The notes below the pieces were generated by a model that saw only the letters and a list, made by a program, of their open reading frames with translations, did not search any database and was not told the origin of the DNA. A stretch of DNA of 64,000 nucleotides from Kaistella sp. GTDB lineage: Bacteria; Bacteroidota; Bacteroidia; Flavobacteriales; Weeksellaceae. This document shows positions 19,359 to 30,253 of the stretch, piece after piece (the first letter of the stretch is position 1; the number at the start of each line of letters is the position of its first letter). The DNA lies in the NCBI GenBank assembly GCA_019459085.1, contig JAIBEW010000007.1:1-64000 (forward strand), written 5' to 3'. Made by a program: the position numbers and the translations under genes.

Positions 19359-20195
19359 ATGAGTTATTTCACCTTGCAATCTCAACCAACCATAAACTGT
19401 CGCGGAAAACTGGTCGATTTATCGGGTCCCAAAATCATGGCAATCCTGAATCTGACGCCGGATTCATTTTCGGACGGTGGAAAATTCAATGATGAAAAAA
19501 AAGCGCTTCTTCACGCAGAAAAAATGCTGAAAGACGGCGCAGAAATTATTGACATTGGCGCCCAGTCAACGCGTCCGGGTGCGGAACTGCTGTCAGCAAA
19601 AGGAGAAATGGAAAGGATAGGCAGTGTGATTTCCTCTATCAAAAGAGAGTTCCCCGAAAGTCTGGTTTCCCTGGATACTTTTTATGCGGAGACGGTAAGA
19701 TTCGGATTTAATGAAGGGATTGACATTGTGAATGACATTTCGGGCGGAATGTTTGATGCAACAATGTTTGAAACCGTTGGCGAAACCGGACTTCCGTATA
19801 TTCTGATGCAAGTAAATCCGACTTATGATTCCATGCACGAAAAACAGATTCAGGAGGATATTATTTTAAATATCAACCGGTATTTTTCAGAAAAAGTGCA
19901 GCAATTGAGGAGTTTCGGCGTTAAAGATATTATTCTGGATCCGGGTTTTGGTTTCGGGAAAACAGTGGAGCAGCAGCACCGGATGATTGAAGAGTTTGAA
20001 TTCATTGGATTAGGAAGATTTCCGGTTTTGGCCGGCATTTCACGGAAATCATTTATCTACAAACCGCTCGGAAAATCGCCTTTCGACATCAGTGAAGAAA
20101 CGCAGAAACTTCACCGCAAACTTTTGCAAAAAGGCGCAAAAATCCTCCGGGTTCATGATGTTTTGGAAACACAGAAATTAATGGACGGTCTTTAA
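19359..20195 (+). CDS. folP: Dihydropteroate synthase
   Basis: MAILNLTPDSFSDGG, IDIGAQSTRPGA, ILDPGFGFGKT, GISRKSF. Confidence 0.95.
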   Translation: MSYFTLQSQPTINCRGKLVDLSGPKIMAILNLTPDSFSDGGKFNDEKKALLHAEKMLKDGAEIIDIGAQSTRPGAELLSAKGEMERIGSVISSIKREFPESLVSLDTFYAETVRFGFNEGIDIVNDISGGMFDATMFETVGETGLPYILMQVNPTYDSMHEKQIQEDIILNINRYFSEKVQQLRSFGVKDIILDPGFGFGKTVEQQHRMIEEFEFIGLGRFPVLAGISRKSFIYKPLGKSPFDISEETQKLHRKLLQKGAKILRVHDVLETQKLMDGL

Positions 20196-20221
20196 ATGAA
20201 AGCGAGGTAAAGGATGTCTAA

Positions 20222-20458
20222 CTAATTTGCTCCCGCCAGTTTCTCCGCATATTCTTTGGAGAATTTTTCCTGGTCTTCCTTCAGTTTTTCGAGATTTTTC
20301 GGCAGGATGTAATTGAAAAGGACTTTATCCTCATCATTCAGGAAAATAATTTCCTTCTCTTCGCCGTCAATCATTTGGGCGAATATTTCCCACATTGGCG
20401 TGTCTTTCAGTTTCAGCAGTTCGAAAAATTGGGAGGCATTGATCTGTATCGTTTTCAT
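20222..20458 (-). CDS. Hypothetical protein
   Basis: ORF abuts the following minus-strand gene. Confidence 0.5.
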   Translation of the reverse strand: MKTIQINASQFFELLKLKDTPMWEIFAQMIDGEEKEIIFLNDEDKVLFNYILPKNLEKLKEDQEKFSKEYAEKLAGAN

Positions 20459-22888
20459 CTAAAATCCTAAAGCTTTTAATTTTAACTGAATGGCAAAATT
20501 CTGTTTGAATTGCGGAGTCGAATAATGTCCAACTCTGTAAAAGAGTCCCAAATTGAACTGCGAGCTCAGGAAATTGTTCCATTCCAGACCTACTTCCTGA
20601 TACAGGTGATCGAGTTTCTCGAATTCCAATTTATGGGCTGCCATATTCTTCATGTCACCTGTAATTCCACGATAAATCAGATCAAAACTGGAGGTATTTT
20701 TACCAAAACTTTTAAAATACCAGGGGATCCGGTGCGTGAAATAATATCCGAAAAATTTGTCGTTGTAATATTTTCCGCCTTCCATTGTTGCAAATCCGAT
20801 GTAAGAAGCAAGATTGAAGTTCAGTCCGTCTTTACCGGAACCCAAACCGTTCATCGAGAATTTATGCCAGATCGGCGCATCACCAACTGAAATTCCACCG
20901 TACAATCGAACGCCTGTAACACCGAGTTTTGTGCGGAAATTATGCAGAAATAATGCATCGATTCTCGAAAAACTGAAATCTCCGCCCAAAGCTTTTACGC
21001 TTTGCTCATAATTCAGGTACACTTCAGGATAGTTCTGATCGTACGTGTATTTTCCGGAAGGCGTCATGATGTTTTTGGAATTCGGGGAATATTTAAACGT
21101 GAGCAACGCGCTGGAATTCTTGAAATCATTGCCCAGATTCATATAATTGTAATCGAAAACGGAACTTTCTTTCTGATGTTTTGCCGAAATATTCATCGTG
21201 AGCGCATTGGTAAGGTCATTTTCGTACGAGAATTTAAACCCTTCGAAACTGTAGAACCGGTCGTTCTGCAGATCAATTCCGGAGTTCATGATTTTCATTC
21301 GGAAATTCCACAGATTTTCGCTGAATCTTCCGGCTGCTTTTACATCATGGAAAAACTCGGCACGGAAAAATGAAGTTTTCTCGAGCGTTGTTTTGATATC
21401 CAGACCTGCGCCATATTTCCAGTCACCATCTTTGAAGCCGTAAGCAACGTAAGCATCCGGAGAAATATATCTGTTGAATTTTTCGTTCAGTTTTGCGGCT
21501 ACACCGAGTCTGATACCTTCATACTGATTGTAACCAAGGATTCTTGAAGCATCGAAATCCACCATTCCATAGCGTATTTTTCCTTTGATGAGATTGGTGA
21601 AGACTCCGACGCGCTGATCGATGTTGTATTTTTTTCCTAAACTGTCGATCTGGGTATAGGTGTTTTTTTCCCTTACACTTAAAGTATCGGTTCTGTATTG
21701 GTCCAGTAAAGTTCCGTCGGAGTTCTGAACACTCATGGTGTATCCCGTAAAATCTTTTGCTTTGACTTCAATAGGGGTTTTAAAATCGAAATAATCTGTA
21801 CTCATGTACACATAGTTTCCGAATTTCTGTTTTTTGGATTTTTCCTTTTTTTCATCGGTCTTCTTTGCGTCAAAAACCGTACTTCCCATTCTGAGTTTCA
21901 AATCTTCGCGCAGAAGGAACCATTTGTTGTCGATAGGTTTCCAGATACTGGTAATGGTGCCTTCGCTTTTTATTTTGCTGTTGCTTTCGAGTTTTTTCAA
22001 AGCAAAAGTTTCGGCATCAATATAAAGGTAACCGTTGAATCTTCGGCGCTGAACAGGCTGCTTATAATCTACCTGACGGAACCGGATCACGAAGTTCTGT
22101 CGGCCTTCAATTTCAATCGTATCGGTCAGGAAAAACCGGTAAAGATCACGGTTTTCTACCTGAATTTCGCGCGGCATCTTGGTACGGTTCGATCTTACCG
22201 TCATTAATTCGTAGATCGGTTCCTGAAGTCCCGAAACACGGTTGTCCAGAACATTGATCTTTTCACCGAATTTTTGCGAATACATGTACTCCTGTGCACG
22301 TTCCCAAAGAAAAAGTTTGCTCTGTTTCATGAGTTTGAGCATATTCACTTCTTCAAGTGAGTCCTTTTTTTCTTCTTTTTTCATCGCCTGTTCCGGCAGT
22401 CCTTTTAAAGAATCGATGCGGTTGTTGATGTAACGGTTGTAGGATTTTATGCTGTCTTCGTCAAAATCATAGGAGAATTTTTCATAAGATTTAAAGGCGT
22501 AGGAGTCGAGACTTTTCGGCGAATTGTCTTTATAATTGTCGTTTACCTTCTGAAGGATGGCCAACGCGCGCGGATCACTTTTGTCCTGCAGTACCACCGC
22601 ATCGATGGATTTTACATCAGGATCGATTTTGGAGAGGTTGATTTCCATGACCTTGTCTACAAGCGCTTCATCTTCAAGATAACCGGGCGCTTTCACTTCC
22701 ACTTTATTGCAGTTGGAGCGGAAAACGAGTACACCGGCCGCATTCGTACGGCCCAGAATTTTTTTATTGCAGGAAACCACTGCATTTGCGAGAGGCACAT
22801 TGTCGCCACTGCTTTTCACCGTGATTTTTGACTGCGCAAAGAACAGGGAAGCAGAGCAGATCAGTATAAAAGTGTAGAAATTTTTCAT
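20459..22888 (-). CDS. DUF5686/carboxypeptidase-like regulatory domain outer-membrane protein
   Basis: Signal peptide MKNFYTFILICSASLFFAQ, N-terminal VPLANAVVSCNKKILGRTNAAGVLVF, large C-terminal beta-rich domain. Confidence 0.8.
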   Translation of the reverse strand: MKNFYTFILICSASLFFAQSKITVKSSGDNVPLANAVVSCNKKILGRTNAAGVLVFRSNCNKVEVKAPGYLEDEALVDKVMEINLSKIDPDVKSIDAVVLQDKSDPRALAILQKVNDNYKDNSPKSLDSYAFKSYEKFSYDFDEDSIKSYNRYINNRIDSLKGLPEQAMKKEEKKDSLEEVNMLKLMKQSKLFLWERAQEYMYSQKFGEKINVLDNRVSGLQEPIYELMTVRSNRTKMPREIQVENRDLYRFFLTDTIEIEGRQNFVIRFRQVDYKQPVQRRRFNGYLYIDAETFALKKLESNSKIKSEGTITSIWKPIDNKWFLLREDLKLRMGSTVFDAKKTDEKKEKSKKQKFGNYVYMSTDYFDFKTPIEVKAKDFTGYTMSVQNSDGTLLDQYRTDTLSVREKNTYTQIDSLGKKYNIDQRVGVFTNLIKGKIRYGMVDFDASRILGYNQYEGIRLGVAAKLNEKFNRYISPDAYVAYGFKDGDWKYGAGLDIKTTLEKTSFFRAEFFHDVKAAGRFSENLWNFRMKIMNSGIDLQNDRFYSFEGFKFSYENDLTNALTMNISAKHQKESSVFDYNYMNLGNDFKNSSALLTFKYSPNSKNIMTPSGKYTYDQNYPEVYLNYEQSVKALGGDFSFSRIDALFLHNFRTKLGVTGVRLYGGISVGDAPIWHKFSMNGLGSGKDGLNFNLASYIGFATMEGGKYYNDKFFGYYFTHRIPWYFKSFGKNTSSFDLIYRGITGDMKNMAAHKLEFEKLDHLYQEVGLEWNNFLSSQFNLGLFYRVGHYSTPQFKQNFAIQLKLKALGF

Positions 22889-22893
22889 TCCTG

Positions 22894-22901
22894 CAAATTT
22901 A
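22894..22901 (-). promoter_or_regulatory. -7 box TAAATTTG, 5 nt before the ATG of the DUF5686-type gene
   Basis: Minus strand ACTAAATTTGCAGGAATGAAA. Confidence 0.5.
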
Positions 22902-23043
22902 GTAGTTTTTTTGTTCAACTCTGCAAGAAAAATTGAGGTAACTGCTTTATATTAAGAAAGAAAAGACTTTATGAAAGTTCAAATTATAACTTTTCTCTAA
23001 AACAGAAAGTTCCGTTTAGCGATGTTTAGTCTCTATAAACTAA

Positions 23044-23067
23044 AAATCCCGGAAGAGCCCGGGATTT
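23044..23067 (-). terminator. Intrinsic terminator downstream of alaS
   Basis: AAATCCCGG-aagagc-CCGGGATTT. Confidence 0.7.
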
Positions 23068-23097
23068 ATATGGATAAAGGATAAATATTTTTGAAAA

Positions 23098-25755
23098 TTA
23101 CAGCGCCAATGCTTTTTGGTACGCGTTATCCAATCCTTCGGGGTTTTTTCCGCCTGCGGTGGCAAAGCCGGGATTTCCGCCACCGCCGCCCTGGATTTCT
23201 TTGGCCAAATCTTTTACAATGTTTCCGGCGTGATAGGTTCCTTCCAGATTTTGGGAAACGCCTACTGTAATCATCGGTTTGCCGTCGGCATCCGAAAGAA
23301 TGATGATGAGGGCATTTTCAATCTCTTTTTTAAGCTGAAAAACGATGTCTTTCACACTGCCGGCATCCATAGAAACTTTTTTTACGAGGAGTTTTTTGTC
23401 GCCACTGTTGGTGAAATCATTGATCCAGTTTGCTGTTTCTCCTTTGGATTTCTCTTTTTTAAAGGCTTCTATTTCGGATTTCAAGGAGGTGTTTTCTTCA
23501 AGCAATTTCTCTACAGATTTTGCCACATCTTTTGATTTCAGCAAAGCAGAAATTTCTTTGATCTGGCTCTCAAGATTGCGGAAATATTCAGCGGATTTAT
23601 CCCCAGAAATCGCTTCGATTCTTCGGATTCCTGCGGCCGTTGAGCTTTCACTCTGAATTTTAAAATGGCCGATTTCGCCCGTACTTTTAACGTGGGTTCC
23701 GCCACAAAGCTCTCTGGACGTGCCGAACTGGATCATCCGCACTTTATCGCCGTATTTTTCGCCAAAAAGCGCCATTGCACCTTTCTCCATTGCTTCTGCA
23801 ATCGGGATTTCACGGAATTCCTGAAGCGCGATATTTTCTTTTATTTTCGAGTTTACCTTTTCTTCCACCAGTTTCAGTTCCTCTTCGCTCATTTTTGAAA
23901 AATGCGAAAAGTCAAAACGTAGATATTCCGGTCCTACAAACGATCCTTTCTGCTCAACATGGGTTCCGAGAACTTCCCGAAGTGCTTCGTGCAAAAGATG
24001 CGTCACGGAGTGGTTGGCCTGAGTGTTTTTTCTTTCCGAAGTATTCACTTTCGCATAGAAGACCGCGCCTGCGTCTTTCGGTAATTCTTTAATTAAGGAA
24101 ACAATCAGATTGTTTTCTTTTCTAGTTTCAAGGACTTCAATTAGGTCGCTGCAGTTTTTTACTTCAGAAAGGCTCGGGTTCGAAATGTCGAAACCTTCGG
24201 TATAACTTGGAATCAGGATTCCTTTGTCTCCGATCTGTCCGCCGCCTTCAGGATAAAAAGGAGATTTCGACAGAACGATTTGGTAAAACTCGCCGTCTTT
24301 GTTTTCGATTTTCCGGTAACGTGTGATATAGGTTTCGGTTTCGGTCTGGTCATACCCGACAAACATTTCCTGTTTTTCTTCAAGGATCACCCAGTCGTGA
24401 ACTTTTTGTGCCGATGATTTTTTAGAACGCTGTTTCTGCTTTTCCATTTCTTCATCAAAACCTTTTTCATCTACCGTCAGCTGTTTTTCTTCAGCAATAA
24501 TTCTGGATAAATCTGCCGGAAAACCATAAGTGTCATACAGTTCAAAAACTTCAGCGCCCGGGAGCGTTCTTTCATTTTTGGCAATGGTTTCATTGATGAT
24601 TAAGTCAATTCTTTTCAAGCCGTGTTCGATGGTTTTCAGGAAAGAGTTTTCTTCTTCTCTGATGACTTCGGTCACGAGTTTCTGCTGCTTTGTAAGTTCA
24701 GGGAAAAATTCACCCATTTCGTTTTTCAGTACGGCTACGAGTTCAAAAAGGAAAGGTTCCTTCATGCCTAAGAAACGGTAAGAATAGGAAATCGCTCTTC
24801 TCAAAATTCTTCGGATTACGTAACCTGCGCCACCGTTGGAAGGGAGTTGTCCGTCGGCAATCGCAAATGCTACTGCACGGATGTGATCCACAACCACGCG
24901 GATCGCGATGTCTTTTTCGTCCTCTAAGATTCCTGTATATTTTTTACGGGAAATTTCTTCCACTTTAGCGATTAGCGGCGTGAAAACATCGGTGTCGTAA
25001 TTTGATTTTTTGCCCTGCAAAGCCATACAAAGGCGTTCGAAACCCATTCCGGTGTCAACGTGCTGTGCTGGTAATTTCTCCAAAGATCCGTCCGCTTTTC
25101 TGTTGAACTCCATGAACACGTTGTTCCAGATTTCAACTACCTGCGGATGGTCATTATTCACCAGATCCAAACCTGAAACTGCTGCTTTTTCCTCATCAGT
25201 TCGCAGATCGACATGAATTTCGGAGCAGGGTCCGCAAGGTCCGCTTTCACCCATTTCCCAGAAATTGTCTTTTTTGTTTCCGTTGATGATTCTGCTTTCG
25301 TCGATATGGGTTTTCCAAAAATCATAGGCATCCTGGTCGCGCTCCAGATTTTCGGAAGCATCGCCTTCGAATATTGTTACGTAAAGATTTTCTTTCGGGA
25401 TTTTATATACTTCGGTCAAAAGTTCCCACGCAAAACCAATGGCTTCTTTTTTAAAATAATCACCGAAAGACCAGTTTCCCAACATTTCAAACATCGTGTG
25501 ATGGTAAGTATCGCGGCCAACATCATCCAGATCGTTGTGCTTTCCCGAAACCCTTAAACATTTCTGTGTATCAGCAATTCTCGGTGCTTTGGGTTCCTTG
25601 TAACCGAGGAAATAATCCTTGAACTGAGTCATTCCAGAGTTTGAAAACATCAAAGTCGGATCATCTTTCAGGACAATAGGTGCAGACGGAACGATTAAAT
25701 GTCCTTTTTCTTTAAAATAATCTAAAAACTGCTGGCGTATCTGTTGTGAAGTCAT
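23098..25755 (-). CDS. alaS: Alanyl-tRNA synthetase
   Basis: [73 protein letters not shown]. Confidence 0.97.
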   Translation of the reverse strand: MTSQQIRQQFLDYFKEKGHLIVPSAPIVLKDDPTLMFSNSGMTQFKDYFLGYKEPKAPRIADTQKCLRVSGKHNDLDDVGRDTYHHTMFEMLGNWSFGDYFKKEAIGFAWELLTEVYKIPKENLYVTIFEGDASENLERDQDAYDFWKTHIDESRIINGNKKDNFWEMGESGPCGPCSEIHVDLRTDEEKAAVSGLDLVNNDHPQVVEIWNNVFMEFNRKADGSLEKLPAQHVDTGMGFERLCMALQGKKSNYDTDVFTPLIAKVEEISRKKYTGILEDEKDIAIRVVVDHIRAVAFAIADGQLPSNGGAGYVIRRILRRAISYSYRFLGMKEPFLFELVAVLKNEMGEFFPELTKQQKLVTEVIREEENSFLKTIEHGLKRIDLIINETIAKNERTLPGAEVFELYDTYGFPADLSRIIAEEKQLTVDEKGFDEEMEKQKQRSKKSSAQKVHDWVILEEKQEMFVGYDQTETETYITRYRKIENKDGEFYQIVLSKSPFYPEGGGQIGDKGILIPSYTEGFDISNPSLSEVKNCSDLIEVLETRKENNLIVSLIKELPKDAGAVFYAKVNTSERKNTQANHSVTHLLHEALREVLGTHVEQKGSFVGPEYLRFDFSHFSKMSEEELKLVEEKVNSKIKENIALQEFREIPIAEAMEKGAMALFGEKYGDKVRMIQFGTSRELCGGTHVKSTGEIGHFKIQSESSTAAGIRRIEAISGDKSAEYFRNLESQIKEISALLKSKDVAKSVEKLLEENTSLKSEIEAFKKEKSKGETANWINDFTNSGDKKLLVKKVSMDAGSVKDIVFQLKKEIENALIIILSDADGKPMITVGVSQNLEGTYHAGNIVKDLAKEIQGGGGGNPGFATAGGKNPEGLDNAYQKALAL

Positions 25756-25990
25756 GTTTTTTTTGGCTTTATGCGGAAAGCAAGGGCTCTGCGCATTTTG
25801 TGAGACCGCAAATTTAAGGAAATTTAATCATTTTTGGGAATGGTTTTTTCATTTAAGGAACCATAAATTCCGGCCTTTAAATGAATAAGATGATGTGTTT
25901 TCTCGTTTAGTGATGTCGCTTGCACAATTTTTGGTGGCGATAGAACGGAAGATAATTCCTATATTTAAATTTCAACAATATACCAACGCA

Positions 25991-27346
25991 ATGAAACTCG
26001 CCGAACTCGCCAAAACGCTCAACATATCCACCGAAAGTTTTATCAGATTTATTCAGGATTTTGATCTTGAACTTTCAGAATGTATTTCCACCAACTTCGA
26101 GGTGAAGCCTGACTTCGAAAAATTTGCCAAAGAAAATGTGGGTTTTCTGAAACGCTATCAGGAAGATCTCGAACATAAAAAATCGGCGAAAGATATTGCG
26201 GAAACCATTAACCAGCCTCAGGAAAAGGTGGAGGAAATCATAAAGAAAGAAAAACCGAGGGTTTTTGATAACGGATTTTTCAAATCCTCCGTTTCCAGTT
26301 TCGGAATTGATCATCAGCTCGGTGGAAACTATGAGTTCGTATATAATTATTTCGGAAAGAGAACCGGACTGAAAGAAGGGGATTTTATAGGCTACCGTGA
26401 TCTGTTTTTCTATATTTCTGTGACTTTGGAACCATTTCTGGACATGGATCAGACGAAAAACTGGGGCATTCGCAAACCGGCGGGAATCATTCTTTACGGA
26501 CCACCCGGAAGCGGGAAGATTTTCTGGGCTAATAAAATTGCCGAAATCATTGGCTATCACTTTAAAGAAGTGAAAAAGCATTATTTAGGAACTTCATTTG
26601 TTGATGGACAGAAAACGGATTTCAATGATTTTCTCGTGAAGATGATGAAAGAGGATTCAGTGCTGCTTTTTATGGAGGATTTTGATAAGATCATGAGCCA
26701 CCGCAGCGAAGAAAAATCGGTGGATTCATGCGACGAAGAAACAAAGGAGATCATCCTTCATTATGTAAGCCGTTTCGAAAAAGAGGACCTTTTAATGGTG
26801 GGTTCAGCAAATTCTCTGGTGGATATTGATGAAGATCTTCTGGCGCCGGGAAGGTTTGATGTAATGATTCCTGTTTTTCCGCCCAATTCCAGGGAACGTT
26901 CGGAATTGATAGTGTTTCATATGACGGATGACCTGTCGGAGGATGCACTCCTGATGAAAATTTTGGTTGAGAATGATGCTGATCACCAACCTTTTTGGCA
27001 GGAAATTTCGGCACGGATGAAAGCTTTCTCGAACACCATGATGATTGATTTTACCCAGAGCCTGAAAAAACGGATCCGCAATAGCTATCTGAAAGACAAT
27101 AACGAAAATATCAAAATCGATAAAAAACTTCTGGATGCAGCCTTCAGAGATGCTTCTGTAAAACTGACCGAGGAGTACCTCACTCAGGTTGCGCAGTTTA
27201 TCCGGGAGGTTATCCAAAACAATCACGATGATTTTATCCAAAGAACCAAGGAACTGCAGCAGGAATTAAACAGCTACAAAGTCGTTGAAAAACCCACAAA
27301 AAGCATCGGTTTTAAAAACAATGAGCAGAAAAAAGATAAAAAATAG
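25991..27346 (+). CDS. AAA+ family protein with IF2_N-like N-terminus and degenerate Walker motifs
   Basis: MKLAELAKTLNISTESFIRFIQDFDLEL; GPPGSGKIFWA; LLFMEDFDKI; LLAPGRFD. Track start 25895 is upstream of the more plausible ATG 25991. Confidence 0.8.
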   Translation: MKLAELAKTLNISTESFIRFIQDFDLELSECISTNFEVKPDFEKFAKENVGFLKRYQEDLEHKKSAKDIAETINQPQEKVEEIIKKEKPRVFDNGFFKSSVSSFGIDHQLGGNYEFVYNYFGKRTGLKEGDFIGYRDLFFYISVTLEPFLDMDQTKNWGIRKPAGIILYGPPGSGKIFWANKIAEIIGYHFKEVKKHYLGTSFVDGQKTDFNDFLVKMMKEDSVLLFMEDFDKIMSHRSEEKSVDSCDEETKEIILHYVSRFEKEDLLMVGSANSLVDIDEDLLAPGRFDVMIPVFPPNSRERSELIVFHMTDDLSEDALLMKILVENDADHQPFWQEISARMKAFSNTMMIDFTQSLKKRIRNSYLKDNNENIKIDKKLLDAAFRDASVKLTEEYLTQVAQFIREVIQNNHDDFIQRTKELQQELNSYKVVEKPTKSIGFKNNEQKKDKK

Positions 27347-27423
27347 AAAATTTGCTTATTACTTCAGCTTTTAAAGTCCATTAAAACTCTTTACAAATTT
27401 TTACAGTGTAAATTTCAAATTCT

Positions 27424-27431
27424 TATTTTTG
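27424..27431 (+). promoter_or_regulatory. -7 box TATTTTTG, 4 nt before prfB ATG
   Basis: TTCTTATTTTTGCGGAATGATT. Confidence 0.5.
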
Positions 27432-27435
27432 CGGA

Positions 27436-28548
27436 ATGATTAACAGCGACCAAATAAAAGACCTTCAGCAAAGGATTGAGGATCTCTATAAATACCTTCA
27501 GATCGAAAAAAAGAAAATTGAAATCACCAACGACGAAGAAAAAACCGTTTCCCCGGAGTTTTGGGACAGTCCGAAGGAAGCTGAAATTTTCATGAAGCAG
27601 CTGCGTTCCCGAAAAAAATGGGTGAACGATTACGAAGAAATTTTCTCGAGGTTTGAAGATCTGCAGGTCCTTCTGGATTTTGCAAAGGAAGATCCTGATT
27701 CCGAAAAGGAACTCGATGCATCTTATCCTGTACTTTTGGAGAAAATTGAAGATCTGGAATTCAAAAATATGCTGTCGAATGAAGGCGATGAACTTTCAGC
27801 GGTGCTTCAGATTACCGCAGGAGCCGGCGGCACCGAAAGTTGCGACTGGGCTGCGATGCTGATGAGAATGTACACGATGTGGGCAGAAAAACAGGGGTAT
27901 AAACTCCGTGAACTGAATTATCAGGAAGGTGATGTGGCCGGAATAAAAACCGTGACTCTGGAAATCGACGGCGAATTTGCGTTTGGATATTTACGTGGCG
28001 AAAACGGAGTTCACCGACTCGTGAGAATTTCTCCGTTCGATTCGAATGCGAAACGCCACACGAGTTTTGTGTCGGTTTATGTGTATCCTTTGGTGGACGA
28101 TACGATTGAAATCAACATTAATCCCGCAGATATTTCTTTTGAAACCATGCGTTCCAGTGGTGCAGGTGGACAAAATGTAAATAAGGTGGAAACGGCGGTC
28201 CGTCTGCGTCACGCTCCTTCAGGGATCATCATCGAGAATTCCGAAAGCCGTTCTCAGCTGCAGAATAAAGAAAAAGCAATGCAGTTGCTGCGCTCCCGAC
28301 TTTATGAAATGGAACTTGAGGAAAGAATGAAAGCCAGAACGGAAATTGAAGCCGGAAAAATGAAAATAGAGTGGGGCAGCCAGATCCGTAATTATGTGAT
28401 GCACCCGTATAAATTGGTGAAAGATGTGCGGTCGGGTCATGAAACCTCGGATGTGGACGGTGTGATGAACGGCAACATTACCCCTTTTCTGAAAGCATTC
28501 CTGATGGCCGACGGAACCGCGGCTACTGCAGATGACTTCGACCTGTAA
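27436..28548 (+). CDS. prfB: Peptide chain release factor 2
   Basis: GGQ loop ([20 protein letters not shown]) and SPF anticodon-like motif ([15 protein letters not shown]); uninterrupted frame. Confidence 0.95.
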   Translation: MINSDQIKDLQQRIEDLYKYLQIEKKKIEITNDEEKTVSPEFWDSPKEAEIFMKQLRSRKKWVNDYEEIFSRFEDLQVLLDFAKEDPDSEKELDASYPVLLEKIEDLEFKNMLSNEGDELSAVLQITAGAGGTESCDWAAMLMRMYTMWAEKQGYKLRELNYQEGDVAGIKTVTLEIDGEFAFGYLRGENGVHRLVRISPFDSNAKRHTSFVSVYVYPLVDDTIEININPADISFETMRSSGAGGQNVNKVETAVRLRHAPSGIIIENSESRSQLQNKEKAMQLLRSRLYEMELEERMKARTEIEAGKMKIEWGSQIRNYVMHPYKLVKDVRSGHETSDVDGVMNGNITPFLKAFLMADGTAATADDFDL

Positions 28549-28599
28549 AAATTAAAGAAAATTAACAGATTTGGAAATGCACCGTTAGGTTGCTTTTCA

Positions 28600-28607
28600 T
28601 ATCTTTG
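28600..28607 (+). promoter_or_regulatory. -7 box TATCTTTG, 5 nt before ATG of the DedA gene
   Basis: TTCATATCTTTGTGAATATGGAAA. Confidence 0.5.
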
Positions 28608-28612
28608 TGAAT

Positions 28613-29290
28613 ATGGAAAATTTCGAAAGCTGGAAGGATTTGCTTAATCCTGAATTTTATATAAAAATGGGCGGTTTCTGGCTCATTCTGTTTATTATTT
28701 TTGCAGAAACCGGTCTGTTTATCGGTTTTTTTCTACCCGGTGACAGTTTGCTCTTTGTGTCCGGAATTTACGCGGTTGATATCATACGTGAAACATTCGG
28801 ATCAACAGGAAGTGAATTTCTGGATACCACTATTTTGGCTACTGCGATTGCATTCGCGGCCATTATCGGAAATGAAGTCGGGTATTGGTTCGGTTATAAA
28901 GCCGGTCCTGCACTGTATAACAGAAAAGATTCTTTCCTTTTCAAAAAGAAATATCTGCAGCAGGCTCATGATTTTTTTGAAGATCATGGTGCACTTGCCG
29001 TGATCATGGCGCGTTTTTTACCGATTGTAAGAACGTTTACCCCTATTGTTGCGGGAATTGTGCGCATGGATAAAAGAAAATTCCTTTTTGACAATATTAT
29101 AGGAGCTTTTTTGTGGTCTTATCTGCTGATATTTGCCGGTCACTATCTGGATAAATTATTCGTTGACCAGTTCGGAATTGATCTGAAAACGCATCTTGAG
29201 ATCATTATTCTTGTTATTGTGCTCATTACCACTCTTCCATTAATCCTGAAAATTGTTTTCGGAAAAAAGAAAGAAGAAATATCTGAATAA
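28613..29290 (+). CDS. DedA family (SNARE-associated Golgi) membrane protein
   Basis: FAETGLFIGFFLPGDSLLFVSG, GYWFGYKAG, MARFLPIVRTFTPIVAG. Confidence 0.92.
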   Translation: MENFESWKDLLNPEFYIKMGGFWLILFIIFAETGLFIGFFLPGDSLLFVSGIYAVDIIRETFGSTGSEFLDTTILATAIAFAAIIGNEVGYWFGYKAGPALYNRKDSFLFKKKYLQQAHDFFEDHGALAVIMARFLPIVRTFTPIVAGIVRMDKRKFLFDNIIGAFLWSYLLIFAGHYLDKLFVDQFGIDLKTHLEIIILVIVLITTLPLILKIVFGKKKEEISE

Positions 29291-29298
29291 TCGGATAG

Positions 29299-30162
29299 TT
29301 ACTCTCTGATAAAATCCAGAATTGCGGGATAAATAATGCTGTCTCTTTTCGTGTGGTTGAAAAATCTTGGCGCGTGCCCGGTTTTTTTCATGTAGATGAA
29401 CCGGTGCGGAATCTTTTCGGCACTCAATACTGAATCCAAAGCCATTCCCTGTCTTTTATTGACGAGGAAATCCCGGTCGCCCTGGAAATGAAGGGTCGGA
29501 ACATTCGATACGTTTGCAACCGGACTTGCAGCCTTAAACGCTGCGGAAATGTTTTCTCTGTTGAATTTTTCTCCTACCATTTTCTGTACCGTAGAAACGG
29601 AATATATCGAGTAAAAGGAATCAGCATAATTTTTTGAAAAGAAATCGGTGGGTCCGCTCAGAGAAATTATTTTTCGGATCTGTCCGGGATTTCTGTATCC
29701 GTAAAGCAGCGCGATGTGCCCGCCGGAACTTTCGCCCAGTAAAATGTAGTGATCAGGCTTTAATTTTGCTTTTTTTGACAGACTGTTGAATTTATCGATC
29801 GCCATTTTGATATCCTCTAGCTGCTCATGATAGGTGACATTTCTGTTGACGAGGCGGTAATTGATATTTACAGTGGGAATTCGGTTCTGAAACAGCAGTT
29901 TCTGTATTTTTATCATTTTTTCTTTCCTGCCGTACACCCACGCTCCTCCATGAATAATCATCACCACCGGTTTTTGTTCATCATATTCCTCCGGAAGAAA
30001 AATGTCCATCACCTGTCTTTTATCTTTGCCATAGCTGAGGTTGAAAATCTTCTGTTCGCCTTTTTCGCCCATCCAGATGCGGTGTTTTGTGTTGCACGAA
30101 TTCAGGAGGAAACCCAATAATACAAACGCCCAGAAATGATATTTTAAAACCGGTTTTTTCAT
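29299..30162 (-). CDS. Alpha/beta hydrolase, exported esterase/lipase-like
   Basis: Lipobox LLNSCN; IHGGAW oxyanion motif; LGESSGGH nucleophile elbow. Confidence 0.85.
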   Translation of the reverse strand: MKKPVLKYHFWAFVLLGFLLNSCNTKHRIWMGEKGEQKIFNLSYGKDKRQVMDIFLPEEYDEQKPVVMIIHGGAWVYGRKEKMIKIQKLLFQNRIPTVNINYRLVNRNVTYHEQLEDIKMAIDKFNSLSKKAKLKPDHYILLGESSGGHIALLYGYRNPGQIRKIISLSGPTDFFSKNYADSFYSIYSVSTVQKMVGEKFNRENISAAFKAASPVANVSNVPTLHFQGDRDFLVNKRQGMALDSVLSAEKIPHRFIYMKKTGHAPRFFNHTKRDSIIYPAILDFIRE

Positions 30163-30222
30163 ATTTCAAAGCTGTGGAAAGTAATATCAAATATACTGAA
30201 ACCGAGAAATCTGCCAAGAAAA

Positions 30223-30245
30223 AAGGAGATTTAAAAAATCTCCTT
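30223..30245 (-). terminator. Intrinsic terminator downstream of dnaJ
   Basis: AAGGAGATTtaaaaAATCTCCTT with flanking T-rich tract on minus strand. Confidence 0.65.
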
Positions 30246-30253
30246 ATATTTTT

